Origin: Limisalsivibrio acetivorans
Lineage (GTDB): Bacteria > Chrysiogenota > Deferribacteres > Deferribacterales > Geovibrionaceae
Reading direction: 5' to 3'
NCBI RefSeq assembly: GCF_000421105.1
Contig: NZ_ATWF01000002.1
Location: 310,001-374,000 of the forward strand
DNA: 64,000 nt
Shown here: one piece after another, positions 1 through 7,364 of the stretch
Layout: every line of letters begins with the position of its first letter
Position numbering within the stretch: position 1 is the stretch's first letter
Notes under the pieces: model-generated
What the model was told of the DNA's origin: nothing
Database searches by the model: none
Seen by the model: only the letters and a program-made list of their open reading frames with translations
Program-made: the position numbers and the translations under genes

Positions 1-91
1 AAAAGCAATACTTTACTTTTCATAACACAAATATATGTTATTCTGCATATTCCGCAAGTGTTCAGATGCTCTGAGTTTCCTTGAAAAATAG

Positions 92-120
92 TTGACACAT
101 GGAGCGGTTTTCAATATAAG
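92..120 (+). promoter_or_regulatory. sigma70-type promoter of the ffh operon
   Basis: A consensus -35 (TTGACA, 92-97) is followed after exactly 17 bases by TATAAG (115-120). It lies about 75 bases before ffh, and the 196 bases before ffh hold no other signal. It probably drives the translation gene cluster up to the terminator before rimM. The motif is seen directly; activity is inferred. Confidence 0.7.
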
Positions 121-196
121 TTTTAGTTCCCGGCACGTTGCAAGGAGAGTTGCGCCCAACGGCCGGAATAAGTTTTTAAAGGGTTAGTTTCAGGAC

Positions 197-1549
197 ATGT
201 TTACCACTCTGAACGAAAAACTTTCTGCCGTTTTCAAGGGGATGCGCAAAGAGGTGCGCCTCACCGATGAGAATATACAAACCGCCCTTAAGCAGGTTCG
301 CCTTGCACTTCTGGAGGCGGATGTAAACTTCAAGGTGGTAAAACGGTTCATTGATAATGTCCGTGTAAAGGCCATGGGGGAAGAGGTTAAGAAGAGCCTC
401 ACACCCGATCAGGTCTTTATCAAGATAGTAAACGATGAGCTGGTAAACGTTCTCGGCGGAGAGGACAGCCCCGATGCGAAGATAAACCTAAGCTCAACCC
501 CGCCCACTGTAATTATGATGGCAGGCCTGCAGGGTTCCGGTAAAACCACAACCTCGGGCAAGCTGGCAAAGTTCTTTATGAAGAGTGGGAAATCCGTTCT
601 TCTGGTTGCTGCGGACGTTTACCGCCCTGCGGCTATCGATCAGCTTGAGGTTCTTGCAGGACAGCTCAAGACAGATGTTTACACCAACAGAGACACCAAG
701 GATGTCGTTCAGATTGCAGATGAGGCACTCGCATATGCAAAGAAGACAGCCAAGGATGTCGTTATAATAGATACCGCCGGCCGGCTCCACATAGATGAAG
801 ACCTCATGAACGAGCTTGTCCGTGTTAAGGACACCGTCTCACCCGACGAGATCCTCTTCGTTGCGGATGCCATGACAGGGCAGGATGCGGTTAATGTAGC
901 CAAGACCTTCAATGAATACCTTGATGCCACTGGTATCGTCCTCACCAAGATGGACGGTGACGCCAGGGGTGGTGCCGCCCTTTCCATTAAAGAGGTTACG
1001 GGCAAACCCCTCAAGTTCATTGGTCTCGGCGAAAAACTTGATGACTTCGAGCAGTTCTATCCCGACAGGATGGCCTCACGCATCCTCGGCATGGGCGACG
1101 TTGTCTCCCTTGTGGAACGTGCTCAGGATGCCATAGATGAAGACGAGGCCGAAGACCTCGCCGACAAGATTCAGAAAAGCGGCATGGACTTCAACGACAT
1201 GCTGAAACAGTTTAAGATGATAAAGAAGATGGGCTCCCTTGAGAGCATCATGAGGCTTATTCCCGGACTTTCCGCCGCGGGCCCTCTCAACGTGGACGAA
1301 AGCCAGATGAAGCGGATTGAGGCTATCATTCAGAGCATGACCCCCAAAGAGCGCAAGTACGCTAAGCTCCTCAATGCAAGCCGCAAAAAGAGGATCGCGA
1401 GGGGGAGCGGAACCAATGTCAGCGATGTTAACAAGCTGGTAAATCAGCTCTCCCAGATGAATAAGATGATGAAGAAGATGCGCAAGAAGATGGGTGGAAA
1501 CCAGAAACTTGATATGAGAAAAATGCAGGATATGTTCAAGAATATGTAA
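197..1549 (+). CDS. ffh: Signal recognition particle protein Ffh (SRP54 GTPase)
   Basis: This 450-residue protein is the GTPase subunit of the signal recognition particle; it binds signal peptides on ribosomes and hands them to FtsY, which is also encoded in this window. The N-terminal four-helix bundle is followed by the GTPase domain with P-loop GLQGSGKTT (about residues 108-116), DTAGR and [10 protein letters not shown]. The C-terminal M domain is rich in Met and Lys (many MKKM-type runs). Length is normal for the family. It opens the operon and is followed after 20 bases by rpsP, a common ffh-rpsP-KH-rimM-trmD-rplS order. Identification is secure. Confidence 0.98.
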   Translation: MFTTLNEKLSAVFKGMRKEVRLTDENIQTALKQVRLALLEADVNFKVVKRFIDNVRVKAMGEEVKKSLTPDQVFIKIVNDELVNVLGGEDSPDAKINLSSTPPTVIMMAGLQGSGKTTTSGKLAKFFMKSGKSVLLVAADVYRPAAIDQLEVLAGQLKTDVYTNRDTKDVVQIADEALAYAKKTAKDVVIIDTAGRLHIDEDLMNELVRVKDTVSPDEILFVADAMTGQDAVNVAKTFNEYLDATGIVLTKMDGDARGGAALSIKEVTGKPLKFIGLGEKLDDFEQFYPDRMASRILGMGDVVSLVERAQDAIDEDEAEDLADKIQKSGMDFNDMLKQFKMIKKMGSLESIMRLIPGLSAAGPLNVDESQMKRIEAIIQSMTPKERKYAKLLNASRKKRIARGSGTNVSDVNKLVNQLSQMNKMMKKMRKKMGGNQKLDMRKMQDMFKNM

Positions 1550-1569
1550 CACTTACGGAGGTAAACCAA

Positions 1570-1836
1570 GTGGCGACAAAGATCAGGCTCATGAGACTGG
1601 GCCGTAAAAAGAGACCTTTCTACCGTATCGTGGTAGCAGACAGCAGAGAAAGAAGAGACGGAAACTTCATCGAGATCCTCGGTTACTACAACCCTATTAC
1701 CGACCCCGCAGAGGTTAAGGTTGATGAAGAAAGAGCCCTTAAGTGGCTTAAAGAAGGTGCTATCCCCACCGATACGGCTAGAAATATTCTTTCAAAGCAG
1801 GGTATAATTAAGAAACTCCACGAAGCCGGTGCCTGA
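1570..1836 (+). CDS. rpsP: 30S ribosomal protein S16
   Basis: An 88-residue small-subunit protein starting with the typical [18 protein letters not shown] block and containing the [10 protein letters not shown] motif of S16. It binds 16S rRNA in the 5' domain during 30S assembly. The start is GTG, preceded by the strong ribosome binding site ACGGAGGTAAA about 8 bases upstream. Its place directly after ffh and before the KH-domain gene is the usual one. Length is normal. Confidence 0.98.
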   Translation: MATKIRLMRLGRKKRPFYRIVVADSRERRDGNFIEILGYYNPITDPAEVKVDEERALKWLKEGAIPTDTARNILSKQGIIKKLHEAGA

Positions 1837-1863
1837 GATAATACTTACCTATGAGGTGAAGCC

Positions 1864-2097
1864 GTGAAAGAACTTGTAGAGTTCATAGTCAAATCACTCG
1901 TGGACAACCCGGATGCTGTGAGACTTGAAGAAGTAGAAGGCGAAAAGGCTTCCATTATCGAATTGAGAGTGGACAACAGTGATCTTGGTAAGGTCATCGG
2001 GAAACAGGGCAGAACAGCTAAAGCTATCAGGACAATCCTAAACGCTTCCGGCGTAAAAAGCGGGAAGAAGGTTGTTCTCGAGATTCTTGAGGACTGA
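1864..2097 (+). CDS. khpA: KH-domain RNA-binding protein (KhpA/YlqC family)
   Basis: A 77-residue protein consisting of a single KH domain, with the GxxG-type loop in [18 protein letters not shown] at about residues 39-56. Members of this family bind RNA and, in other bacteria, pair with KhpB/Jag to affect sRNA function and cell division; I infer general RNA binding here. It begins with GTG after an AGGTGAA ribosome binding site. It is the last gene before an internal hairpin terminator, so its transcript may usually end before rimM. Confidence 0.93.
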   Translation: MKELVEFIVKSLVDNPDAVRLEEVEGEKASIIELRVDNSDLGKVIGKQGRTAKAIRTILNASGVKSGKKVVLEILED

Positions 2098-2127
2098 TAC
2101 CCCTGAAAGCTTGAGGCATATTTGCCC

Positions 2128-2163
2128 ATGGCTAGAATAATCGGCAGAATTAAACCGGTTTAG
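2128..2163 (+). other. Possible 11-codon leader peptide before rimM
   Basis: An ATG-to-TAG reading frame, MARIIGRIKPV, lies between khpA and rimM, with GAGG about 11 bases upstream of its ATG and a perfect hairpin terminator starting 11 bases after its stop. The frame, possible ribosome binding site and terminator are visible. A role in attenuation of rimM-trmD-rplS is my inference; the frame is short enough to be accidental. Confidence 0.25.
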
Positions 2164-2173
2164 TTTTGTCATG

Positions 2174-2205
2174 ATACAGCCGGATCATTATCCGGCTGTA
2201 TTTTT
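2174..2205 (+). terminator. Perfect 12-bp hairpin terminator between khpA and rimM
   Basis: The arms ATACAGCCGGAT (2174-2185) and ATCCGGCTGTAT (2190-2201) pair perfectly around a CATT loop and run into TTTTT. It ends only about 17 bases before the rimM start, so it either ends the ffh-rpsP-khpA transcript or works as an attenuator. An in-frame ATG at 2171 lies inside the hairpin, which argues against using it as the rimM start. Confidence 0.88.
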
Positions 2206-2221
2206 GCGTATAGGCAGCTTT

Positions 2222-2734
2222 ATGGAATTTATCCGCATCGGGAGAATCACAGGAACCCACGGTTTGGACGGAACCCTGAGAATCGCTCCCATTACCGACA
2301 ACCCTCAGATCTACGCAGAGATCAAGTATCTTATGCTTGCAAAGGACGGCTCCGTTGTGAAGTCTCTGGAGATCGGCTACATGCAGGAGCATAAGAACGC
2401 CCTGCTTATACAGGTGGATGGGGTTATGGACAAGGAGAGCGCCCTTGAGCTCAAGGGTCTTGATGTCGTTGTTCCCGCCTCCATGCTTCCCGAAGAGGAT
2501 GAAGGGGAGGTATACTGGAGCCGCATTCAGGGCTCAGAGGTGTATGACACCGAGGATAGATTCATCGGCACTCTGGATGATTATATCGAAACCGGAACCA
2601 GCGATGTTTTCCGCATAAAGGGGGATAAGGGGAGCTTCCTCGTATCCAACAACCCCGACCACGTTCTGCGCATAGATGCCCGGAACAAAAAGTTACTCAT
2701 AAACAGAGAAGGTCTTGTAAGTGAAGAAGTTTAA
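2222..2734 (+). CDS. rimM: Ribosome maturation factor RimM
   Basis: A 170-residue 16S rRNA processing factor that binds S19 and helps mature the 30S head. The N-terminal barrel starts IRIGRITGTHGLDGTLRI, typical of RimM, and a C-terminal PRC-barrel-like domain contains GTLDDYIETGTSDVF. I chose ATG 2222 because the longer frame would begin inside the preceding terminator hairpin; its ribosome binding site (AGGCAG) is weak. It overlaps trmD by 14 bases, which implies coupled translation. Confidence 0.93.
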   Translation: MEFIRIGRITGTHGLDGTLRIAPITDNPQIYAEIKYLMLAKDGSVVKSLEIGYMQEHKNALLIQVDGVMDKESALELKGLDVVVPASMLPEEDEGEVYWSRIQGSEVYDTEDRFIGTLDDYIETGTSDVFRIKGDKGSFLVSNNPDHVLRIDARNKKLLINREGLVSEEV

Positions 2735-4028
2735 CGTTCTTACCATATTCCCCAAAATGATAGAGGATCACTTCTCCCTCGGCGTTGTGTCCAAGGCTGC
2801 CGAGAAGGGGATTCTCAGCATTAACGCCGTTGACGTACGGGAATACACCACCGATAAACACCGCAAGACCGATGAATACCAGTACGGCGGCAGCCAGGGC
2901 CTTGTGATGAAGGCTGAGCCCATCGTTGAAGCTGTGCGTGATATCAAGAAGAAGGAGCCCTCCACAAGGGTTATCGTTATGGACCCCAGAGGCAAACCAT
3001 TCAGCCAGAGAGAGGCCGAGAGGCTTCTGGAGTACGATTCACTAACATTCATCTGCGGACGCTATGAGGGGATAGACGAGCGCGTCTACGAGCTTGTGGC
3101 GGACGAGTGCATATCCATGGGGGACTTCGTTCTGACCGGTGGAGAGCTCGGAGCTATGACGGTGCTTGATTCCGTAGCAAGGCTTATCCCCGGTGTGCTC
3201 GGTGATGAGAACTCCCCAATTGAAGAATCGTTCTCCGAAGGCCTGCTTGAATACCCTCACTATACACGCCCTTACGAATACGAAGGGCTTACGGTTCCCG
3301 AAGTGCTCACAAACGGGCATCATGCAGAGATAGATAAATGGAGAAGAACGCGCTCACTCCAGACAACAGCAGAACGCAGGCCGGATCTTTTGGCAAAAGC
3401 GGAGCTAAATGATCAGGATAAATCGATTTTACGTGATCTTGGTCTTGACAAAACCCGCCGCAGAAGGCTATATGTAGCTCTTCTGCATTATCCCATGAGG
3501 GATAAGGAGAAGGATGTCGTGGCCACATCCATAACCAACATGGATCTCCACGATATCTCCCGAAGCTGTACAACCTTCGGAGTAAAGAAATATTTCGTTG
3601 TAACCCCACTGGAAGCCCAGCGAAAGATCGCAGAAAGGGTCATGGAACATTGGCTCAAAGGTTACGGTGCGACCTACAACGTAAACAGGAAAGAGGCCTT
3701 TGAAGGAACTGAACTTCGAGAGAGCCTCATGGAAACAATCGAAGAGATCGAACGGGCGGAAGGCCGCAAGCCCCGCATAATTGCCACGACCGCCCGAACC
3801 GATAGAGCCGACATCACATATCCTGAGTTGGCCGAAGCCTCATTATCCGAGCCGCATCTGCTCATATTCGGCACGGGCTGGGGCTTTACAGACGATGTTT
3901 TTGACATGGCAGACCACATACTCGAACCCATAGATGGAGCCGGTGACTTCAATCACCTCTCCGTTCGAAGTGCGGTCGCCATAATTTTGGACAGATTGAA
4001 CAGATACACCACAGGAGGTCTGTTGTGA
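2721..4028 (+). CDS. trmD: tRNA (guanine-37-N1) methyltransferase TrmD fused to a second SPOUT-like RNA methyltransferase domain
   Basis: Residues 1-245 are TrmD, which adds the m1G37 methyl group to tRNAs using S-adenosylmethionine and prevents frameshifting. The knotted SAM site is visible as [15 protein letters not shown] and [15 protein letters not shown] (about 110-146). TrmD normally ends near residue 240, but here the frame continues with a second domain (about 249-428: [45 protein letters not shown]) that matches the SAM-dependent RNA methyltransferase family often encoded next to trmD. The start is GTG inside rimM. The stop overlaps the rplS start. The second domain's RNA target is unknown. 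Confidence 0.93.
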   Translation: MKKFNVLTIFPKMIEDHFSLGVVSKAAEKGILSINAVDVREYTTDKHRKTDEYQYGGSQGLVMKAEPIVEAVRDIKKKEPSTRVIVMDPRGKPFSQREAERLLEYDSLTFICGRYEGIDERVYELVADECISMGDFVLTGGELGAMTVLDSVARLIPGVLGDENSPIEESFSEGLLEYPHYTRPYEYEGLTVPEVLTNGHHAEIDKWRRTRSLQTTAERRPDLLAKAELNDQDKSILRDLGLDKTRRRRLYVALLHYPMRDKEKDVVATSITNMDLHDISRSCTTFGVKKYFVVTPLEAQRKIAERVMEHWLKGYGATYNVNRKEAFEGTELRESLMETIEEIERAEGRKPRIIATTARTDRADITYPELAEASLSEPHLLIFGTGWGFTDDVFDMADHILEPIDGAGDFNHLSVRSAVAIILDRLNRYTTGGLL

Positions 4029-4381
4029 AAAACAAACTCATCGAATCCGTTGAAGCGGAGTTTAAAAATAAGGAACTTCCTGCTTTCCGCCCCGGAGATA
4101 CCGTTAAGGTAAACTTCAGAATTGTGGAAGGCAACAAGGAACGTATCCAGGCCTTTGAAGGTCTGCTTCTCAGGATTCATAGAAACGGTGCTTCCTCTAC
4201 CTTTACCGTTAGAAAGATGGTAGGTGACATCGGCGTTGAAAGAATTTTCCCCTTCTACTCTCCCAGGGTTGAGAGCGTAGAGGTTAAACGCACTGGACGT
4301 GTTAGACAGGCAAGGCTCTACTACATGAGAGCGCTTAGAGGTAAGGCTGCAAGGATCAAGGAGCGCCGCAAGGGATTCTAA
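4025..4381 (+). CDS. rplS: 50S ribosomal protein L19
   Basis: A 118-residue large-subunit protein at the 30S/50S interface. Motifs include [30 protein letters not shown] and [13 protein letters not shown], all standard for L19. It begins with GTG overlapping the trmD stop by 4 bases (GTGA), so it is translationally coupled to trmD. The ribosome binding site CAGGAGG lies about 7 bases before the start. Length is normal. Confidence 0.98.
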   Translation: MKNKLIESVEAEFKNKELPAFRPGDTVKVNFRIVEGNKERIQAFEGLLLRIHRNGASSTFTVRKMVGDIGVERIFPFYSPRVESVEVKRTGRVRQARLYYMRALRGKAARIKERRKGF

Positions 4382-4445
4382 GAACCCCTTCATTTGCGCT
4401 CTAATTATGAATGGCTTATAGGCCGCAATCATAAGAGGTATACAG

Positions 4446-4871
4446 ATGAAATCATACTGGGCAAAACCCGATATGGAAAAGCAGTGGTTCATCGTTGATG
4501 CCGAAGGCGAAATCCTCGGAAGACTTGCATCAAAAGTAGCCACTGTCCTCATGGGTAAGCACAAACCCGAATATACTCCCTCCGTTGACACCGGAGATTT
4601 CGTTGTTATCGTTAACGCTGAGAAATTCACCGTTACCGGCAACAAGATGAAAACCAAGAAATACTACAGGCACTCCGGCTACCTCGGCGGCATCAAGGAG
4701 AGAACACTCTCCGAAATGCTCGAGAAAAAGCCCGAAGAAGCTATAAGGCTCGCCGTTAAGCGTATGCTCCCCAAGACCAAGCTGGGCAACGCTATGCTCA
4801 AGAAGCTTAAGGTATACAGCGGCAGCGAACACCCCCATGAGGCTCAACAGCCTCAGAAACTGGAACTCTAG
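4446..4871 (+). CDS. rplM: 50S ribosomal protein L13
   Basis: A 141-residue early-assembly large-subunit protein. It shows [16 protein letters not shown] near the N terminus, the [12 protein letters not shown] block and the conserved [12 protein letters not shown]-type motif (here [12 protein letters not shown]). It starts with ATG after AGAGGTATACAG. The 64-base spacer from rplS has no terminator, so it may be read from upstream as well as from a local promoter. It forms the standard pair with rpsI. Confidence 0.98.
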   Translation: MKSYWAKPDMEKQWFIVDAEGEILGRLASKVATVLMGKHKPEYTPSVDTGDFVVIVNAEKFTVTGNKMKTKKYYRHSGYLGGIKERTLSEMLEKKPEEAIRLAVKRMLPKTKLGNAMLKKLKVYSGSEHPHEAQQPQKLEL

Positions 4872-4884
4872 GAGGTAGTTACCT

Positions 4885-5274
4885 ATGGCAGGATACAACT
4901 ACGGCACAGGAAGAAGAAAGACTTCAGTGGCCAGGGTCTTCCTCAAGCCCGGTAACGGAAACATCACCATAAATGGTAGAAATGCCGAGAGCTACTTTCA
5001 AAGACCCTCTCTGCTTCAAGTATGTTTCCAGCCCCTCGCCAAGCTTAACGTAGAAAAGAAGTTTGACCTTCTCATAACCGTTAAAGGCGGAGGAAAAGGC
5101 GGACAGGCCGGAGCAATCAGACACGGGCTCGCAAGAGCACTCAGCCAGTTCGACGCAAACTACAGAGGACCCCTCAAAAGAGAAGGCTACCTCACAAGGG
5201 ACGCAAGAGCTGTGGAAAGAAAGAAAGCCGGTCTTCCCAAGGCGAGAAAGTCTCCTCAGTTCTCCAAGCGTTAA
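4885..5274 (+). CDS. rpsI: 30S ribosomal protein S9
   Basis: A 129-residue small-subunit protein whose C-terminal tail reaches the P-site tRNA. It has [17 protein letters not shown] at the start, the [19 protein letters not shown] block and the conserved basic tail ending in SPQFSKR. The ribosome binding site is TAGGAGG, 10 bases before the ATG, and the gene follows rplM by 13 bases. A strong terminator follows, ending the translation cluster. Confidence 0.98.
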   Translation: MAGYNYGTGRRKTSVARVFLKPGNGNITINGRNAESYFQRPSLLQVCFQPLAKLNVEKKFDLLITVKGGGKGGQAGAIRHGLARALSQFDANYRGPLKREGYLTRDARAVERKKAGLPKARKSPQFSKR

Positions 5275-5302
5275 TTCAGCAAAGTATATCAATTCGTTAT
5301 AC

Positions 5303-5331
5303 AAAAGGGAGCCTTTACGGCTCCCTTTTTT
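5303..5331 (+). terminator. Terminator of rplM-rpsI
   Basis: An 11-bp perfect stem, AAAAGGGAGCC (5303-5313) with GGCTCCCTTTT (5319-5329), is followed by further T residues. It sits about 28 bases after the rpsI stop and marks the left edge of the long gene-free region. Confidence 0.92.
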
Positions 5332-5679
5332 GTCACCGGATGCCCGAAGGTAACTTTTATACGTGAAATGTAATATATTTTTTAATTCGGATATTCTCAT
5401 GTCAGCAATATCTTAGAACGCTCCATAATAGAACAGCTTAGCCTATCTTTTTGTTTTTACCTATTTTCCAAAGGTATATAACTATATAGGTATTCTATTT
5501 ATGAAACTGTGTTCAGGAGTAACTATTCCGTTATCCTATGTTGAAACCATGTGGACAGTTTTGTGCTTTTTATACATAGATCACACTATCTTTGCACATA
5601 ACTCTCCACATATTTACACAATATCAAGGACTTAACAGCTTTTCCAGATTTTATAGTGATCAGCGTGTCAAGCATTATT

Positions 5680-5701
5680 TTATCCACAAGAATGTGGACA
5701 A
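5680..5701. promoter_or_regulatory. Paired DnaA boxes
   Basis: A perfect TTATCCACA on the plus strand (5680-5688) is followed 4 bases later by TGTGGACAA (5693-5701), the complement of TTGTCCACA, one base from consensus. Two inverted boxes this close are unlikely by chance and suggest cooperative DnaA binding. Confidence 0.6.
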
Positions 5702-6671
5702 CTGTGGGAATAAAGGCAATGTAATGGGAAAAATCCCTATTATTTCAAGGTTCCCTTACATTTGATTAATTTTTAATCAGCGCACCGATAATCATTCTTA
5801 TTACTACTTTTATTTAAAACAGCCAGCCATTTTTTCGAGTTTTCATTCATCAGTGAATCGTGGCTTGGGCTTGTTGTAATCAATGATAGTAAGTGAGCGG
5901 TACGTGAGCTAATTTCAGAGCATCCATCACATTCACCAATAACTAGATATGCTGTATATTCATAAAAATCACACGCACCCGCTTCATGACAGTACATCCC
6001 TAACAACACACAAAACTGTAGTCTGCATTAATAACCATCGTATTCGATCGGATCATGATTCCATGCTGTGTTTTGATTCTTATCTATATTCATTGCATAA
6101 TCACTACTACTAACACGATGGACAGAACTAGTAGCAGGGTGTCCGAAAATATCCATACTACTCTGGCCTGTTTCAGGCTTTGATATTGTTCCTTATTGAG
6201 CAGGTATCCGCTCCACAGGAATGCTTTAATGGAGATGACAGTGACATGCACAACTCAGGCGGTCGACGCAACAGCCTCCAACAGCATAGTACATTCCTGA
6301 ATTCCCATGATCCATCACAAATCGCAGCCATTCTGTTCAGCCAAAAACCAATAATCAGGTTTGCACATGTGGATCTTTAGATCGATACCTATATGCAGAA
6401 TAATTTGGCAGCATGAAATGAACAATAGATGCCAATGCGGTTATGCTACCGGATGTATGATTCTACAACCTCGTTTGTAGATAATCGTGTACTTTAAAAA
6501 TCATTATGATAGGCCGTAGCAGGAGTACTCATTTCCACATATTAAGCTGTCCGCATATATGTAAATTTATTTTACACCTTGCCTTACTTTCAGTTGACAT
6601 TCTCAGTTGTAAACAAAAGTTTCGGGGTTCCATATACTTTTGAAAAAGGCTCTAAATATCCTGTTTGCCAC

Positions 6672-6680
6672 TGTGGATAA
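6672..6680 (-). promoter_or_regulatory. Perfect DnaA box
   Basis: TGTGGATAA is the complement of the consensus DnaA box TTATCCACA. It is followed at once by CATGTGGAA, a weaker box-like sequence. Confidence 0.55.
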
Positions 6681-7176
6681 CATGTGGAATTCCCAGGTGC
6701 TGAAATGTAGTGTTTATGGGGATCCGCAGACTATGTCATATTTTAATCATATATATCTGAGTGTTACATAATACCCGCGCTTTAAGGGTATTTGTGGTGT
6801 CAAGCACTTTTTTCTCCACAGAATTGTTGATTACTTGTGTAGTTTCTAGTTTTTCAAGTCATGGATCCTGATTATTTGATGCCTCAGACTACTTGCCTAT
6901 ATTTTAATCACTTATAAGTTATCTGATATTTTTTTAATATTCTCAAATCTGCCATGGGAGAAGCACAGAGGCTATATAGAATAACCTGCTTTTTGCTGGT
7001 TGGGGCATAACAAATACTCGCCGATACAAACTTATCAGCAACAATTATTGCGATATCGAAAAAGGCCGCTCTCTAAGCGACCCTTTGTGTAATGTTATAT
7101 AATCAGAGCCATTGCAACTTTTAGTCACAGATTACGGCAGATAAACAAATATAGCCCTATACTGATCAATCAGACA

Positions 7177-7364
7177 TGAACCGCTCCAGACCAACCCACC
7201 AGGGTAACTGCCACAAACATACATTGCGCCAGCTGTTTAACCCTTTAGCATGCACTGAACCGTTCCAGACCAACCCGCCAGGGTAACTCCCACAAACATA
7301 AACTGAGCCAGCTGTTTAACCCTTTAGCAGACCTGAACCGCACCAGGCCACCCGCCGGGGTTTA
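7177..7364. repeat. 79-bp tandem repeat, 2.4 copies, abutting the CheW-CheZ gene
   Basis: Units begin with TGAACCG at 7177, 7256 and 7334. The first two copies (79 and 78 bp) differ at few positions and share CCAGGGTAACT, CCACAAACATA and CAGCTGTTTAACCCTTTAGCA. The third is cut off after about 30 bases, where the stop codon of the chemotaxis gene lies. The units contain no T-run terminator on either strand. Their role is unknown; they could be a 3' UTR structure of the gene read from the right or a recombination by-product. Confidence 0.85.

Larger units (their letters stand above)
5340..7176. other. AT-rich 1.8-kb gene-free region with DnaA boxes (candidate replication origin)
   Basis: No convincing gene is seen here, and the base composition is clearly more AT-rich than the genes on both sides. 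Two perfect 9-mer DnaA boxes (TTATCCACA) are present, at 5680-5688 on + and 6672-6680 on -, with single-mismatch boxes at 5693-5701 (-) and 6812-6820 (+). A repeated GTGTCAAGCA element precedes the boxes at 5665 and 6797, and AT-rich blocks sharing ATATTTTAATCA follow around 6735 and 6899. This is what an oriC looks like. However, dnaA and dnaN are not in the window, and the flanking genes point towards the region from both sides, which is unusual for an origin. A DnaA-titration site or a decayed island are alternatives. Confidence 0.5.

Noticed and set aside
2171-2221. Longer RimM start at 2171
   Set aside because: The added 17 codons are encoded by the terminator hairpin and do not resemble RimM.
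4382-4445. Ribosomal-protein leader structure before rplM
   Set aside because: The 64-base spacer shows no clear hairpin beyond chance.
5773-6009. Minus-strand frame of 78 codons, Cys-containing, in the gene-free region
   Set aside because: Starts with GTG without a ribosome binding site, no recognised motif, and lies in AT-rich DNA with DnaA boxes. A related frame upstream (PETGQSSMDIFGHP and following) stops before it. A decayed gene is possible but not supported.
6180-6380. Plus-strand frame of 66 codons
   Set aside because: No ribosome binding site, no motif, composition not protein-like; opposite to the hydrophobic micropeptide frame.
5340-7360. Replication terminus (dif) instead of origin, because flanking genes converge on it
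   Set aside because: I could not find a convincing dif-like site, and perfect DnaA boxes fit an origin better. Manual GC counts in a few stretches gave mixed results, so the question stays open.
7177-7364. CRISPR-like array
   Set aside because: Units are tandem 79-bp copies without unique spacers and only 2.4 in number.
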